Assembly: GCA_003427395.1 (NCBI GenBank)
Contig: BFEA01000292.1
Location: 116,282-136,398 of the forward strand
Source: Chara braunii
Taxonomy: Eukaryota > Streptophyta > Charophyceae > Charales > Characeae
Length of the DNA stretch: 20,117 bases
Direction: 5' to 3'
The translations under genes and the position numbers were made by a program. The first letter of the stretch is position 1. Every line of letters begins with the position of its first letter. The notes beneath the pieces were generated by a model. The model saw only the letters and a list, made by a program, of their open reading frames with translations. It did no database searches and had not been told where the DNA came from. This document shows, in pieces, positions 8,160 to 15,840 of the stretch.

Positions 8160-8275
8160 GCCTTCTTCCCTCGAATACAACGTACGGTCATTATAGTAAT
8201 TTATAGATGTGTCTAGACTGAAAGATGCCTCAAATACAGCTATAATGACCGCGCGTTGTATTCGGGGGAAGAAGG
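8160..8275. mobile_element. Hairpin element inserted in the SSU rRNA fragment
   Basis: Exactly between GGAATCGCT and AGTAATCGC, which are contiguous in normal SSU rRNA, lie about 116 extra bp. Their ends are 36-bp inverted repeats (8161-8196 and 8240-8275; outer end CCTTCTTCCC, inner end GGTCATTATAG) with three mismatches, around a 43-nt loop. The insertion point is defined to within a base or two by the conserved rRNA. It may be a tiny foldback transposon that entered the nuclear copy, or a hairpin element already present in the mitochondrial gene. No clear target duplication longer than 1 bp is visible. Confidence 0.78.
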
Positions 8276-8308
<33 letters not shown>

Positions 8309-8346
8309 TGTACTCAGCAGGCCTTGTAGACACCGCCCGTCACACT

Positions 8347-8409
8347 ATGGGAATTTATTTATTGATTTATTTATTTATTTATTTATGTATTTTTGAACCA
8401 TGGGAATTT
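8347..8409 (+). repeat. TTTA-rich insertion with 10-bp direct repeats
   Basis: ATGGGAATTT is present at 8347-8356 and 8400-8409. Normal SSU rRNA has this segment once. The 43 bp between (8357-8399) are ATTT repeats followed by GTATTTTTGAACC. The direct repeats look like a target-site duplication, or like slippage combined with templated duplication during break repair. Confidence 0.7.
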
Positions 8410-8527
8410 CGTTTGCCCGAAATCGTCTCTATGATAAACCAACGACTTCTATCTTCTGTAATGGCGATAATATATCCATACGCTAATCATAGCCAATGGC
8501 ATGATGGGGAACGGTTGTGACAACAAC

Positions 8528-8602
8528 AATGATGACGATGATGGTGGTGGTGATGATGATGATGATGATGATGAGGAGGAGGAGGAGGAGAAGGAGGAGG
8601 TA
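8528..8602 (+). repeat. (GAT)n/(GAG)n compound trinucleotide repeat
   Basis: GATGACGATGATGG leads into about seven GAT units and then about six GAG units. The Asp/Glu ORF across it is repeat-derived, starts at an ordinary ATG and has no recognisable remainder. Confidence 0.9.
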
Positions 8603-8805
8603 AGAAGAGAAGGATTTCCAAAGCTTGAGAATTTGAGGCCGAGGTCGCCCTTTAAGGGGGGGGGGTTAAGCTATGGCCCAAGAAGTTAACAAGAAACAAA
8701 ATTCCCTCCCCGCCATGAGTAGCACGTGTTTTTACCCTTGTAAGTTTGTGGACTCCAACTTTGTTTTGACTCCAACTTGCATTCTTAACCGACAAGATCG
8801 TCTTC

Positions 8806-8929
8806 TTTTTTTTTTTTTTTTCTCTTTCTGCTTTCCTATATGTGCGCCCTCCTTGCGGGGCAGGGGCCATGGTAATCCTCTTCTCGTCTTTGTATCGTTC
8901 CAATTTTAACGGATGTCTCGAAAAATGAC
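8806..8929 (-). pseudogene. U6 snRNA retropseudogene with poly(A) tail
   Basis: U6 is the pol III-made spliceosomal snRNA. On the minus strand from 8929 the sequence reads GTCATTTTTCGAGACATCC (degraded 5' stem-loop), TTAAAATTGGAACGATACAA, an altered ACAGAGA region with extra bases (AAGACGAGAAGAGGATTACC), ATGGCCCCTG, then a changed GCAAGGA...GCGCACA segment. It ends in a run of A (T16 on plus, 8806-8821). GACATCC before the AAAATTGG block is the plant-type U6 form. The catalytic ACAGAGA box is broken, and the A tail replaces the T-run terminator of a real gene, which indicates LINE-mediated retroposition. GACAAGA occurs at 8791-8797 and at 8927-8933 as a weak candidate target duplication. I saw no well-placed plant U6 promoter element. 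Confidence 0.85.
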
Positions 8930-9424
8930 AAGAATGACAAGAATGAATGGGGCCTGCCATAAGAGCGCGAGCATATATTTTCTGTGTCCACCAACTGGGC
9001 ATTCATCACATTCGCATTCGCTGTCGAGAGGAGGAAGAAGCTGTCATCATGGACAAAAGTCATCGCCACGCGTATTTTTGGGAGCCCTCAGGAATAGATC
9101 GACGCCGTATAAACAGTGCCAGTGCGTGTAGCAAACAAAAGAAAACAAAGCCAGCAGGTTTTTCTCCTTTTTTGTGTGTGTGTGTCCGCGAGAGAGAGGG
9201 AAAGATGGAAAAGAACAAAACATTGAGAAGTGGAGGCCTCAGCCGTAATCCTGGGGCTGATTTGTAGACGGAGAGAAAACCCATAGAGAGTGAATAATAC
9301 TCCAACTATCTCTACCCAAATCGCAAACCAATGGGGCTAACAAACAAAAATCACACACCCGCGTCTGAGAAGCATAGGGGATACGGAAGAATATCAATTC
9401 AGGGACAAAAGAGACAGATGAAAA

Positions 9425-9524
<100 letters not shown>

Positions 9525-9737
9525 AGAAGTGGGAACGGGCATACAAAAATGATCCTACAATCAAGAACGAGGGAAAAAATGATACGAGTAATTTACATGA
9601 ACAAGATAAGATGACATTGTGGAAATCACCATCTCAGTGATCTCACCCCAAGAACGCGGGGGAAAGAAAAAAGGAGAGGATACTTTGCCTTTCTGTCTAT
9701 TGAAACGAAAAATGCTCTCTCAAATATGAAGGTTTTC

Positions 9738-9800
9738 AAAAAAAAAAAAGTGTTAAAATCGAAAAAAAAAAAAAGTGTTAAAATCGAAAAAAAAAAAAAA
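9738..9800 (+). repeat. Tandem 25-bp A-rich repeat
   Basis: GTGTTAAAATCG occurs at 9750-9761 and 9775-9786, each flanked by A11-A15 runs, giving a 25-bp period. Replication slippage in an A-rich unit is the likely cause. Confidence 0.85.
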
Positions 9801-9990
9801 ACACGAAATCATACTCTCCGGAAGAAAAGCCAGCGACTCTCCTTAACAGACTCTCCGGGCAGCTTCAGTCCGATGCGATATTCCACTCTCGTCAACAAAA
9901 AAATGGACAAAAAAATTCCTCCATCCGTTAACCACCTTGACCCATTTTCCTCATAACAGACAACCTTCCTCAGACGACGGCCCAGATGAC

Positions 9991-10200
9991 ACGGATGAAC
10001 CTTGTCCGAAATAACGTCCTGATTAGTCTTATCAGAATGTAACACCCAACCCAATGCGACTCGCTACATCATCCTCTCATTCAATAAACTGTCATTTCTC
10101 GCTTTTCCTTTTCTTTTTCAGTCTCCTCCCTCTCCTCCGGATGAACCTTGGCCGAAAAACCGTCCTGATTCGCCTTACCAGAATGTAACACCCAATGTGA
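9991..10200 (+). repeat. Diverged direct repeat pair of ~62 bp
   Basis: The first copy (about 9992-10055) has CGGATGAACCTTGTCCGAAA, CGTCCTGATTAG and CAGAATGTAACACCCAA. The second (about 10138-10196) has CGGATGAACCTTGGCCGAAA, CGTCCTGATTCG and CAGAATGTAACACCCAA. The copies lie 146 bp apart with scattered substitutions, so this is an older duplication. No domain is recognised in any frame. Confidence 0.8.
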
Positions 10201-10243
10201 CCCATTTCAAACAAAACCGGAGTGCTTTTCCATGTCCCATCCC

Positions 10244-10440
10244 TCTCCTCCTCCTCTTCCTTCCACGTCCTTCTCCTTTCTCCTCCTCCTCCTCCTCCTC
10301 CTTCCACGTTCTCCTCCTTTCTCCTCCTCCTCCTCCTCCTCCTTCCACGTCCTCCTTTCTCCTCCTCCTCCTTCCACGTCCTACTACTTTCTCCTCCTCC
10401 TCCTCCTCCTCCTCCTTCCACGTCCTCCTCCCTTCTCCCA
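10244..10440 (+). repeat. CTC-rich minisatellite with CTTCCACGT spacers
   Basis: CTTCCACGTCCT or CTTCCACGTTCT recurs near 10259, 10301, 10341, 10370 and 10415, separated by CTTTCTCCTCCTCCTCC tracts of varying length. The unit is about 29-45 bp. The strong pyrimidine/purine strand bias mirrors the tract at 1915-2440 on the opposite strand. ORFs on both strands are low-complexity. Confidence 0.9.
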
Positions 10441-10546
10441 ATCTCCATGATGACGTGGATGATCACATCATCGTCGTAGCATATCCATATAATAGACCGC
10501 GATGTACAGCATCAATTAATGCCAAGGTCCTCCTCGACATCCCGGC

Positions 10547-10589
10547 AATCATCACCATCATCATCATCATCATCATCCTCATCATCATC

Positions 10590-10620
<31 letters not shown>

Positions 10621-10636
10621 TCCTCATCATCATCAT
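10547..10636 (+). repeat. (ATC)n trinucleotide repeat
   Basis: About 30 ATC units with a few ACC, CTC and GCC variants. ORFs here encode Ile, Ser or (minus strand) Met/Asp runs only. Confidence 0.95.
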
Positions 10637-10799
10637 GCAACACCAGCAGACCTGCGACCGGAAGATCCAGGCGATGGCTCTCGTATATTCCCCCCCCCCC
10701 CTCCCCCTCCCCCTCCTTGTGCACAGGAGGTGCGCAGCCGTCCGATTCGGGCCGATCTGATCCATGATGGAATCTAATCCCCCGATTACACAGCGTGCA

Positions 10800-11310
10800 G
10801 CTCCTTAATTGGCGGAAGGAAATCGTTAATTGGCAGGAGGAAATCGCGCACCTCCTTAATTGGCGGAAGGAGCGCTCGTCAATGGGTGGGAGGAGATCGC
10901 CGTTAATTGGCGGGAGGAGCTGGATCATTGGCCGGAAGGAAAACTTGCACGTTCCTTAATTGGCGAAAGGAGCGCTCGTTAATTGGCAGAAGGAGGTTGT
11001 TAATTGGCGGGAGGAGCTGGATCAATGGCGGGAGGAAAACGTGCAGTTTCCTTAATTGGCGGGAAGATCTGGATCAATCGAGGGAGGAAAACGTGCAGTT
11101 TCCTTGATTGGCGGGAGGAGCTGGACCAATGGCGGGAGGAAAACGTGCAGTTTCCTTAATTGGCGGGAGGAGGTGGACCATTGGCGGGAGGAAAACGTGC
11201 AGCTCGTTAATTGGCGGAAGGAGCTCGTTAATTGGCAGGAGGAGGTAGTTAATTGGCGGGAGAAGGTAGATAGTTGGCGGGAGCAATTGGTCGATAGCGG
11301 GAGGAGCTAG
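10800..11310 (+). repeat. TTAATTGGCGGGAGGAG minisatellite with 52-bp higher-order unit
   Basis: The core TTAATTGGCGGGAGGAG and variants recur more than 15 times. In 10990-11200 they form a regular higher-order array: GTGCAG occurs at 11041, 11093, 11145 and 11197, exactly 52 bp apart, each followed by T/C-rich sequence, the core and a second variant core (CAATGGCGGGAGGAAAAC). Outside this block the spacing is irregular at 21-30 bp. Because 52 is not a multiple of three, no frame is kept, so this is non-coding despite ORFs reading Asn-Trp-Arg-Glu motifs. It lies directly downstream of the candidate gene at 11334-11993. Confidence 0.92.
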
Positions 11311-11333
11311 TTCATTAGGCCGCCGGAGTCTGA

Positions 11334-11993
11334 TCAATCTGCTTTGCGAGATACAACCGACGACAGGGACTGTTGCACTTCCATCAACGACCGCCAGATG
11401 TCGGGGGCCCGATTAAGGAAAACGCCAAATGCAGCCGACGAGAACCCGGTTAAGGCCACTGCCGCAAAATCCGGCTTCCCATCTACCTTGTCGGCCAATA
11501 GATCGACCTTCTTCTGCACTTCTTCCATCTTCTTACGAGCACTGCTGACCTCCTCCTCTATCTTTCGCAGACGCACAGGATACCGTACACTCTGCACAGC
11601 TAGCATGCCCTGAAGCTGCTGGATGACCCGCCGCGATGCAGCGGGCTCGTCGAAACCCTTGGCCGTCTGCTCAGCGATGAGCTCGCTTGGTCTTTTCATA
11701 TACCATTTGCGCTCTGCAGGGGAAGGGCCATCGACCCCGGCGGCGGCGGCGGCGGCGCCGCCGCCATCGCGTTCGCGCTCCTTAGAAGGAGGAGGACGCT
11801 TCATTTCGGGAAAGGTCACTCTGAACTTGGATGATGATGACGACGGGTCAATGCTTGGGGCGGCTGACCCCACGTCGAGACCTAATCGGGGGCCGCCGCC
11901 GCCGTTCGGCATGTCCGCCCCGGATGACTGATGTGGCAGTTCCCCGCCGCCAGGCAGAGATCCGCCCCCTCCTGGGTCTGACGACATTGCCAT
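11334..11993 (-). CDS. Hypothetical protein, 219 aa, coiled coil and short hydrophobic segment
   Basis: This is the best host-gene candidate in the window, though I recognise no family. The ORF opens with ATG GCA ATG just after a (GA)n leader and ends with TGA. Residues about 1-55 are Gly/Ser/Pro-rich. Residues 56-75 are basic (MKRPPPSKERER). An Ala run sits at about 79-85. Residues about 90-125 are mixed and helical, followed by a charged heptad-like stretch (about 140-172, e.g. KIEEEVSSARKKMEEVQKKV). A hydrophobic stretch lies near 176-193 (FAAVALTGFSSAAFGVFL), and the tail contains RAPDIWRSL and SLSSVV. The balanced composition after residue 55 argues for real coding. A membrane-anchored coiled-coil protein is an inference from sequence only. 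It may be one exon of a longer gene; no partner exon or operon-like neighbour is seen. A chance ORF in GC-rich DNA remains possible. Confidence 0.5.
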   Translation of the reverse strand: MAMSSDPGGGGSLPGGGELPHQSSGADMPNGGGGPRLGLDVGSAAPSIDPSSSSSKFRVTFPEMKRPPPSKERERDGGGAAAAAAGVDGPSPAERKWYMKRPSELIAEQTAKGFDEPAASRRVIQQLQGMLAVQSVRYPVRLRKIEEEVSSARKKMEEVQKKVDLLADKVDGKPDFAAVALTGFSSAAFGVFLNRAPDIWRSLMEVQQSLSSVVSRKAD

Positions 11994-12001
11994 GAATTAC
12001 C

Positions 12002-12002
<1 letters not shown>

Positions 12003-12054
<52 letters not shown>
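12003..12054 (+). repeat. (TC)n repeat, (GA)n in the candidate gene's leader
   Basis: About 25 TC units end roughly 10 bp upstream of the start codon of the minus-strand 219-codon ORF, so any transcript of that ORF begins its 5' leader with GA repeats. GA-rich leaders and promoters (GAGA elements) are common in plants. It could be regulatory or simply a microsatellite. Confidence 0.85.
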
Positions 12055-12056
<2 letters not shown>

Positions 12057-13100
12057 GTATATTTGGCTTGTGCTCCACAGACTTAGTGTGAGTTTTTTTT
12101 TTTTTAACTTAACAAGTGGCCCCGCTGCGGTGCAGAAGAGGGGCCGAGCGGAAGCTGAGGCGCAGAAGAGAGGCCGCGCATCGGGGGTACAGGGAGGAGA
12201 CAAGGAGGGGGGGAGAGCGTGGAGCAGAATTCACAGCCGAAATTTAAGGGGCAGCGGCGCAAAGAAGCGCAACCGAAGAGGACTCGAAGCGGGAAGAGCA
12301 CGTGTGAGCAAAAAAGTTGAAAGCAGAAAGACAACGGTGAGAGCACAGACTGAACGTACAGAAAGTTTCTTGACAAAGAAATCACAACGTCTCGTCTGGA
12401 ATCGGCAATAGACAATGAATCGGGTCTGTTCATCATGTGACTGTGCATACATTACTCCTCTCCTACTACTCTATTATCCTCTTGCCCAGCAATGCTGCAG
12501 AGGCTTCTTCCCCATCTCCAGCTCCATGTAAGTTCCACGAGTACCCACCGCCGTCCTTCTCCCCTAATTCTGGCACTCAGCGCCAGCCCTCTTTCCCCCC
12601 CCCATGGTTCGTACCGAAGCTCTGAGAAGCGACCGCCGTGAATTAACGGGAGCCTCGCGTGAGTCTCTGAGGGCATCAGCGATGGCGGCAATGGCGGCAA
12701 TGGCGGCAATGGCGGAGGTGGTCCGACGGAGCTGGCTGATCCTGTTGATGGCCGTTGTCCGTGTTAGTGGAGGGCGGAGTTGGTCGGTCGTCGGCGCTGG
12801 ATCGTCGGGGCCAGGGTAGGCACGAGTGCGGAGGAGTTTGTCGGCGCCATCTGTGCACCTCAAAGCAAGACGACCACTGATTGGGAAACAATGCAGAACC
12901 AATGAGAGCTTCGCTGAGTTGGGACACCCATGAACTGTTGAAATGCGGACGTTAGTTCGAATCCACAGCAGTTGCAACCAGATGAACGAAATTGATGGAG
13001 GGGACTGAATTGCCTAGTAGGGCAGGTGAGTTTCACGAAAGAAAAGAAAAAAAAAACGCTACCTCCGAGCCTGTTTTTGCCGTCCCTGATTTTCACTGCG
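12055..13100. other. Gene-free stretch
   Basis: No supported gene. Visible structure includes CAGAAGAG-A/G-GGCCG twice (12133-12147, 12162-12176), a 9-bp tandem array of ATGGCGGCA (12681-12716), and the second dispersed-repeat copy at 12918-12958. A 71-codon plus-strand ORF (12604-12819) crosses the 9-bp array and has a hydrophobic patch but no recognisable features. Confidence 0.4.
12918..12958 (+). repeat. Dispersed repeat, copy 2
   Basis: GTTGGGACACCCATGAACTG, then TTGAAATGCGGAC and TTAGTTC, matches the segment at 4081-4122 with substitutions. Same orientation as that copy; borders unclear. Confidence 0.55.
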
Positions 13101-13134
13101 TCCGAGTTTGCCGAGCCTGGGTACCACTCTGTTT
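13101..13134 (+). repeat. Dispersed repeat shared with 18902-18936
   Basis: TCCGAGTTTGCCGAGCCTGG, then GTACCACTC and a T-rich run, is repeated at 18902-18936 as TCCGAGTTTTGCCGAACCTG, then GGTCCCACTC and TTTTC. It marks a second unnamed interspersed repeat in the window. Confidence 0.65.
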
Positions 13135-13455
13135 TTTTTTTTGTTTTTTTTTTTTTACTACCTTTGCCGCGTGGGAAAATAGCGGGCCTCGGATGGGCCT
13201 CCGACCTTTTCGGATGGCCGAAACGAAACGACCACCGCCGATCAGATTTCTCAATGGCAGCCGTCGTTGGGCCAGGCCTCCGAATTTTCAGGAGTTTGGG
13301 AAAACTGCCAGTTTTCCCTAATTTCCCAATCGACTTACCGCGAGGGCACAGCTGCGCCGCCCGTAGGTCGTTCGTTTATGTGGTTCGGGAAGGGTAAGGT
13401 AGTGAATCTGTTGTATGTATGTTTTGTCATGTTCGCTATACACAACTCGAAGAGA

Positions 13456-13514
13456 GTGTGTGTGCGTGTTTGTGTGTGCGTGTTTGTGTGTGTGTGTTTG
13501 TGTGTGTGTGTGTG

Positions 13515-13552
<38 letters not shown>
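13456..13552 (+). repeat. Compound (TG)n(TA)n(GA)n microsatellite
   Basis: A TG run with periodic C or T variants (TGTGTGCGTGTTTG) is followed by about nine TA units and then about ten GA units, ending at GCTGCAGCATGCAGCATG. Three dinucleotide types abut without spacer. Confidence 0.95.
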
Positions 13553-14551
13553 CTGCAGCATGCAGCATGTCAGTGGCGGGGAGCACAAGGGCAGGCGCTG
13601 ACCTCCAACACAAAGAAGAAGTAATTTTATCAGAATACAAGAGGTATTTCTTTTCAAAATTTGAATAGAAAGGGTACAGATTGTATTTGAATACAACGTG
13701 TAGGACCTGCACCGTTTCAATTTCGAAAAAGGACTGCGGCCTCCTCGGCCTCCTACTCGTAGCTACCGGTCCTACGCGTTCTTGGCCCTTGCAAGGCCCC
13801 AAAACCTCAAATGTCCACCCTCCGACGACCACCGACGTTGAAATTGACGTTGAACGTTGAATGTCTCAGGGGGGGAAAACGCATCCCTGACGGGTTGCGA
13901 ACATTGGGCGAGGTACTAGTGGTGATTGCCATTAGCAGAAGAAAGATCAAGGAGAGGTCGGGAATCCTCCACAAACAACCCGGCGACTCAAGACCAAAAA
14001 GGAGGACGGGGGACCTTTATCCCGCTTAGGTGTTGGTGTTAGGAGAACTCCAGCTGCAGAAATGGCCAGCTCCAGACCGCTGCACTGAGCTTCTAACCCA
14101 AAAGAAAAGGGGGGAAAAAAAACCAATCGCTCGAGGTAAAAAAAACAAACAACCCTAATTGAAAGAAGCAAAACCAAAAAAAAACTACCAACAAACCTAC
14201 TAAAAGGAGGAAAAAATATTCCTCACGGCAGAAAAAAAAACAACAATCAAAAGAAAACAATCTCAATCCTGCCAGCTCAACTGAACAAAAGAAACTTATA
14301 ACCTACCTACTAACTAAACAGACCATATTCCATCTACATTACTATTTTATGCAACAAGTGGTCTAAATGCGACCACTAGGAACCCCCAAGGATTCTGGCA
14401 GACGACGTATGTAACTCCCACCTCAATCTTTCCCCTTGCCTGTCTACCGGCGAATGAATCATAACCAAGCGAACCAGGTTAGTAGTTGTATCAATCTTAT
14501 TACGCTTCTTTCTTAAACAACCAATCTTTCAAGGATAGTCTTTCTGAGCAC
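13553..14551. other. Stretch between microsatellite and LINE; possible LINE 3' UTR
   Basis: No gene is recognised. From about 14100 to 14300 the plus strand is A-rich (T-rich on the LINE strand). On the LINE strand, sequence from 14551 down to about 14030 follows ORF2 and may be its 3' untranslated region, but no terminal poly(A) or target duplication was found, so the element's 3' border is unresolved. Confidence 0.35.
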
Positions 14552-15840
14552 TCAATCGATGCAATCGTGTTTTGAAGACACAAAGTTTCGTGGAACCATT
14601 CCAACCCACTCGGAACTGTAGCAAAGGTAGTTTTGTCGCCAGTCCGCCAAAATTGCAATCATGAGATTTATCAGGAAAGTGACTCTTACCTGTTTATTAG
14701 GCCAATCCATCTTCTCAAACACTATATCATTTCGTTCCTGCCAGATAATCGAGATACCCACTGCCCGTATGGTCTGGGCTACATAACCCCAACCCTTGGC
14801 GATAGAAAAACCATCTGGAATCCCTTCCAACAAAAAACACATCTTAGACCACAGGAAGGCTGGGCCCGATACTCTGTCCCAGACAGAAATAATCCATTTC
14901 TACAGTCTCACAGACCTGGGGCAATCCCACCAAAGATGGATGGTAGATTTGAAAGCCCAGCTACATCTCATACATGTTAGATCAATGTTGAGACTATGCT
15001 CAGCAAGCCAAACTGCCGACGGAGTTGCCATAAGGGATAACAGCCACAGAGTGGCAGCCTGTTGTTGACAGGCAATAAACTTCAACTGATCCCAACATTT
15101 CACCAGTGTTTTTTCCACTTTTTTCCCTTCCACGTTTAGCAGCTTGGCCCAGCGGGATCTGGCCATCACTTCAGGACCCTTCGTTGGAGCAACCAGGTGA
15201 TAACCAAGTCTTTGGTGATAATCTATTAAGCACAGGTTTTCCCTTTGCTTTCCTTTAGTCCTCCATGCCCACTGATTTGGGTCTATACGCACCTGAGAGA
15301 CTGACTTTCCATTGTCAAATATAATGATTGAGGTTCTTCCAGCTGCGTCTGAGTTTTCAAATACTTTTACTTGTGCAAGTTTCATTCCCACTGGGGGAGG
15401 AACATTGTCTTCCTATGGACTCGAGGTATTCTTGCTCAGCCAACTCTGAAATATCCTTTTACCGTCTGCCGGTATTTTTACGAGCTTCCATACACGATTT
15501 TCGGTTGACGATGTACTCGTAAACCATGTACCTGCGGGATCGACTCCCTCAGGGCCAATCAGAGAAACCCAGCTGAATGGAATTGCACAGATGATCAGGT
15601 TCCTGCGTGCTTCAACATACCTTAGTCTCCCCAGTTTCTCTTTCAACTTTTCCTCATAAATCCAGCAACTTGTCCATTTGTCCCAAATATCTTTAATTCT
15701 AAGCATTTTTCTCTCAATCAGTGTGGTACTTGGGACTCCAAGCATACACGTACAACCCATCTAACAAGTGTTGCCTCATTTTGTTTTTTGGGGTCGAGGA
15801 TACCAAGTCCACCTTCCTCTCTTGGGAGGCAAAGCATTTC
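14552..15840 (-). pseudogene. LINE ORF2 C-terminal region with zf-RVT-like segment, broken
   Basis: It begins with EEGGLGILDP just after the TGA at 15841, shifts frame near 15715-15760, and again near 15400. The segment at about 15080-14910 has the zf-RVT pattern: FIACQQQAATLWLL, then LAEHSLNIDLTCMRC, followed by HLWWDCPRS (Cys-Cys-His-Cys spacing). After a TAG at 14900-14902 the frame continues through SVWDRV and IIWQERNDIVFE to the final stop at 14552. The zf-RVT region is typical of plant LINEs and is thought to help bind template RNA or target DNA. Confidence 0.88.

Larger units (their letters stand above)
8127..8460 (+). pseudogene. Mitochondrial-type SSU rRNA 3' fragment (probable NUMT)
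   Basis: Three separated blocks match the conserved 3' region of small-subunit rRNA. Block 1 is CAACTCGAGAACATGAAGTT, then GGAATCGCT (8131-8159). Block 2 is TAGTAATCGCGGATCAGCAT, then GCCGCGGTGAATATGT, the diverged GGCCTTGTAGACACC and CACCGCCCGTCACAC (8276-8345). Block 3 is CCATGGGAATTTCGTTTGCC, then CGAA, with weaker similarity to about 8460. GTTGGAATCGCT and GGATCAGCATGCCGCGG are the alphaproteobacterial/plant-mitochondrial form, not the plastid or nuclear 18S form. The universal GTACACACC is changed to GTAGACACC and GGGCC is disrupted. The two insertions, the surrounding nuclear repeats and the absence of the rest of the gene indicate organelle DNA moved to the nucleus and then decayed. 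Confidence 0.82.

Noticed and set aside
8806-8929. Functional U6 gene
   Set aside because: The ACAGAGA box is broken, there is no T-run terminator on its strand, and a poly(A) tail is present.
10907-11310. Plus-strand ORFs with repeated Asn-Trp-Arg-Glu motifs resembling a repeat protein
   Set aside because: The underlying higher-order unit is 52 bp, not a multiple of three, so the frame shifts between copies; the motifs come from the minisatellite.
10800-11310. CRISPR-like regular repeats
   Set aside because: There are no unique spacers; the spacers are themselves repeats, and the context is eukaryotic with no cas genes.
12604-12819. 71-codon ORF with a hydrophobic patch as a secreted peptide
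   Set aside because: The ORF crosses a 9-bp tandem array encoding repeated Met-Ala-Ala, and the hydrophobic part is internal, not N-terminal.
14633-14980. Plus-strand ORFs opposite the LINE
   Set aside because: They are antisense shadows of ORF2; the minus strand carries the recognisable motifs.
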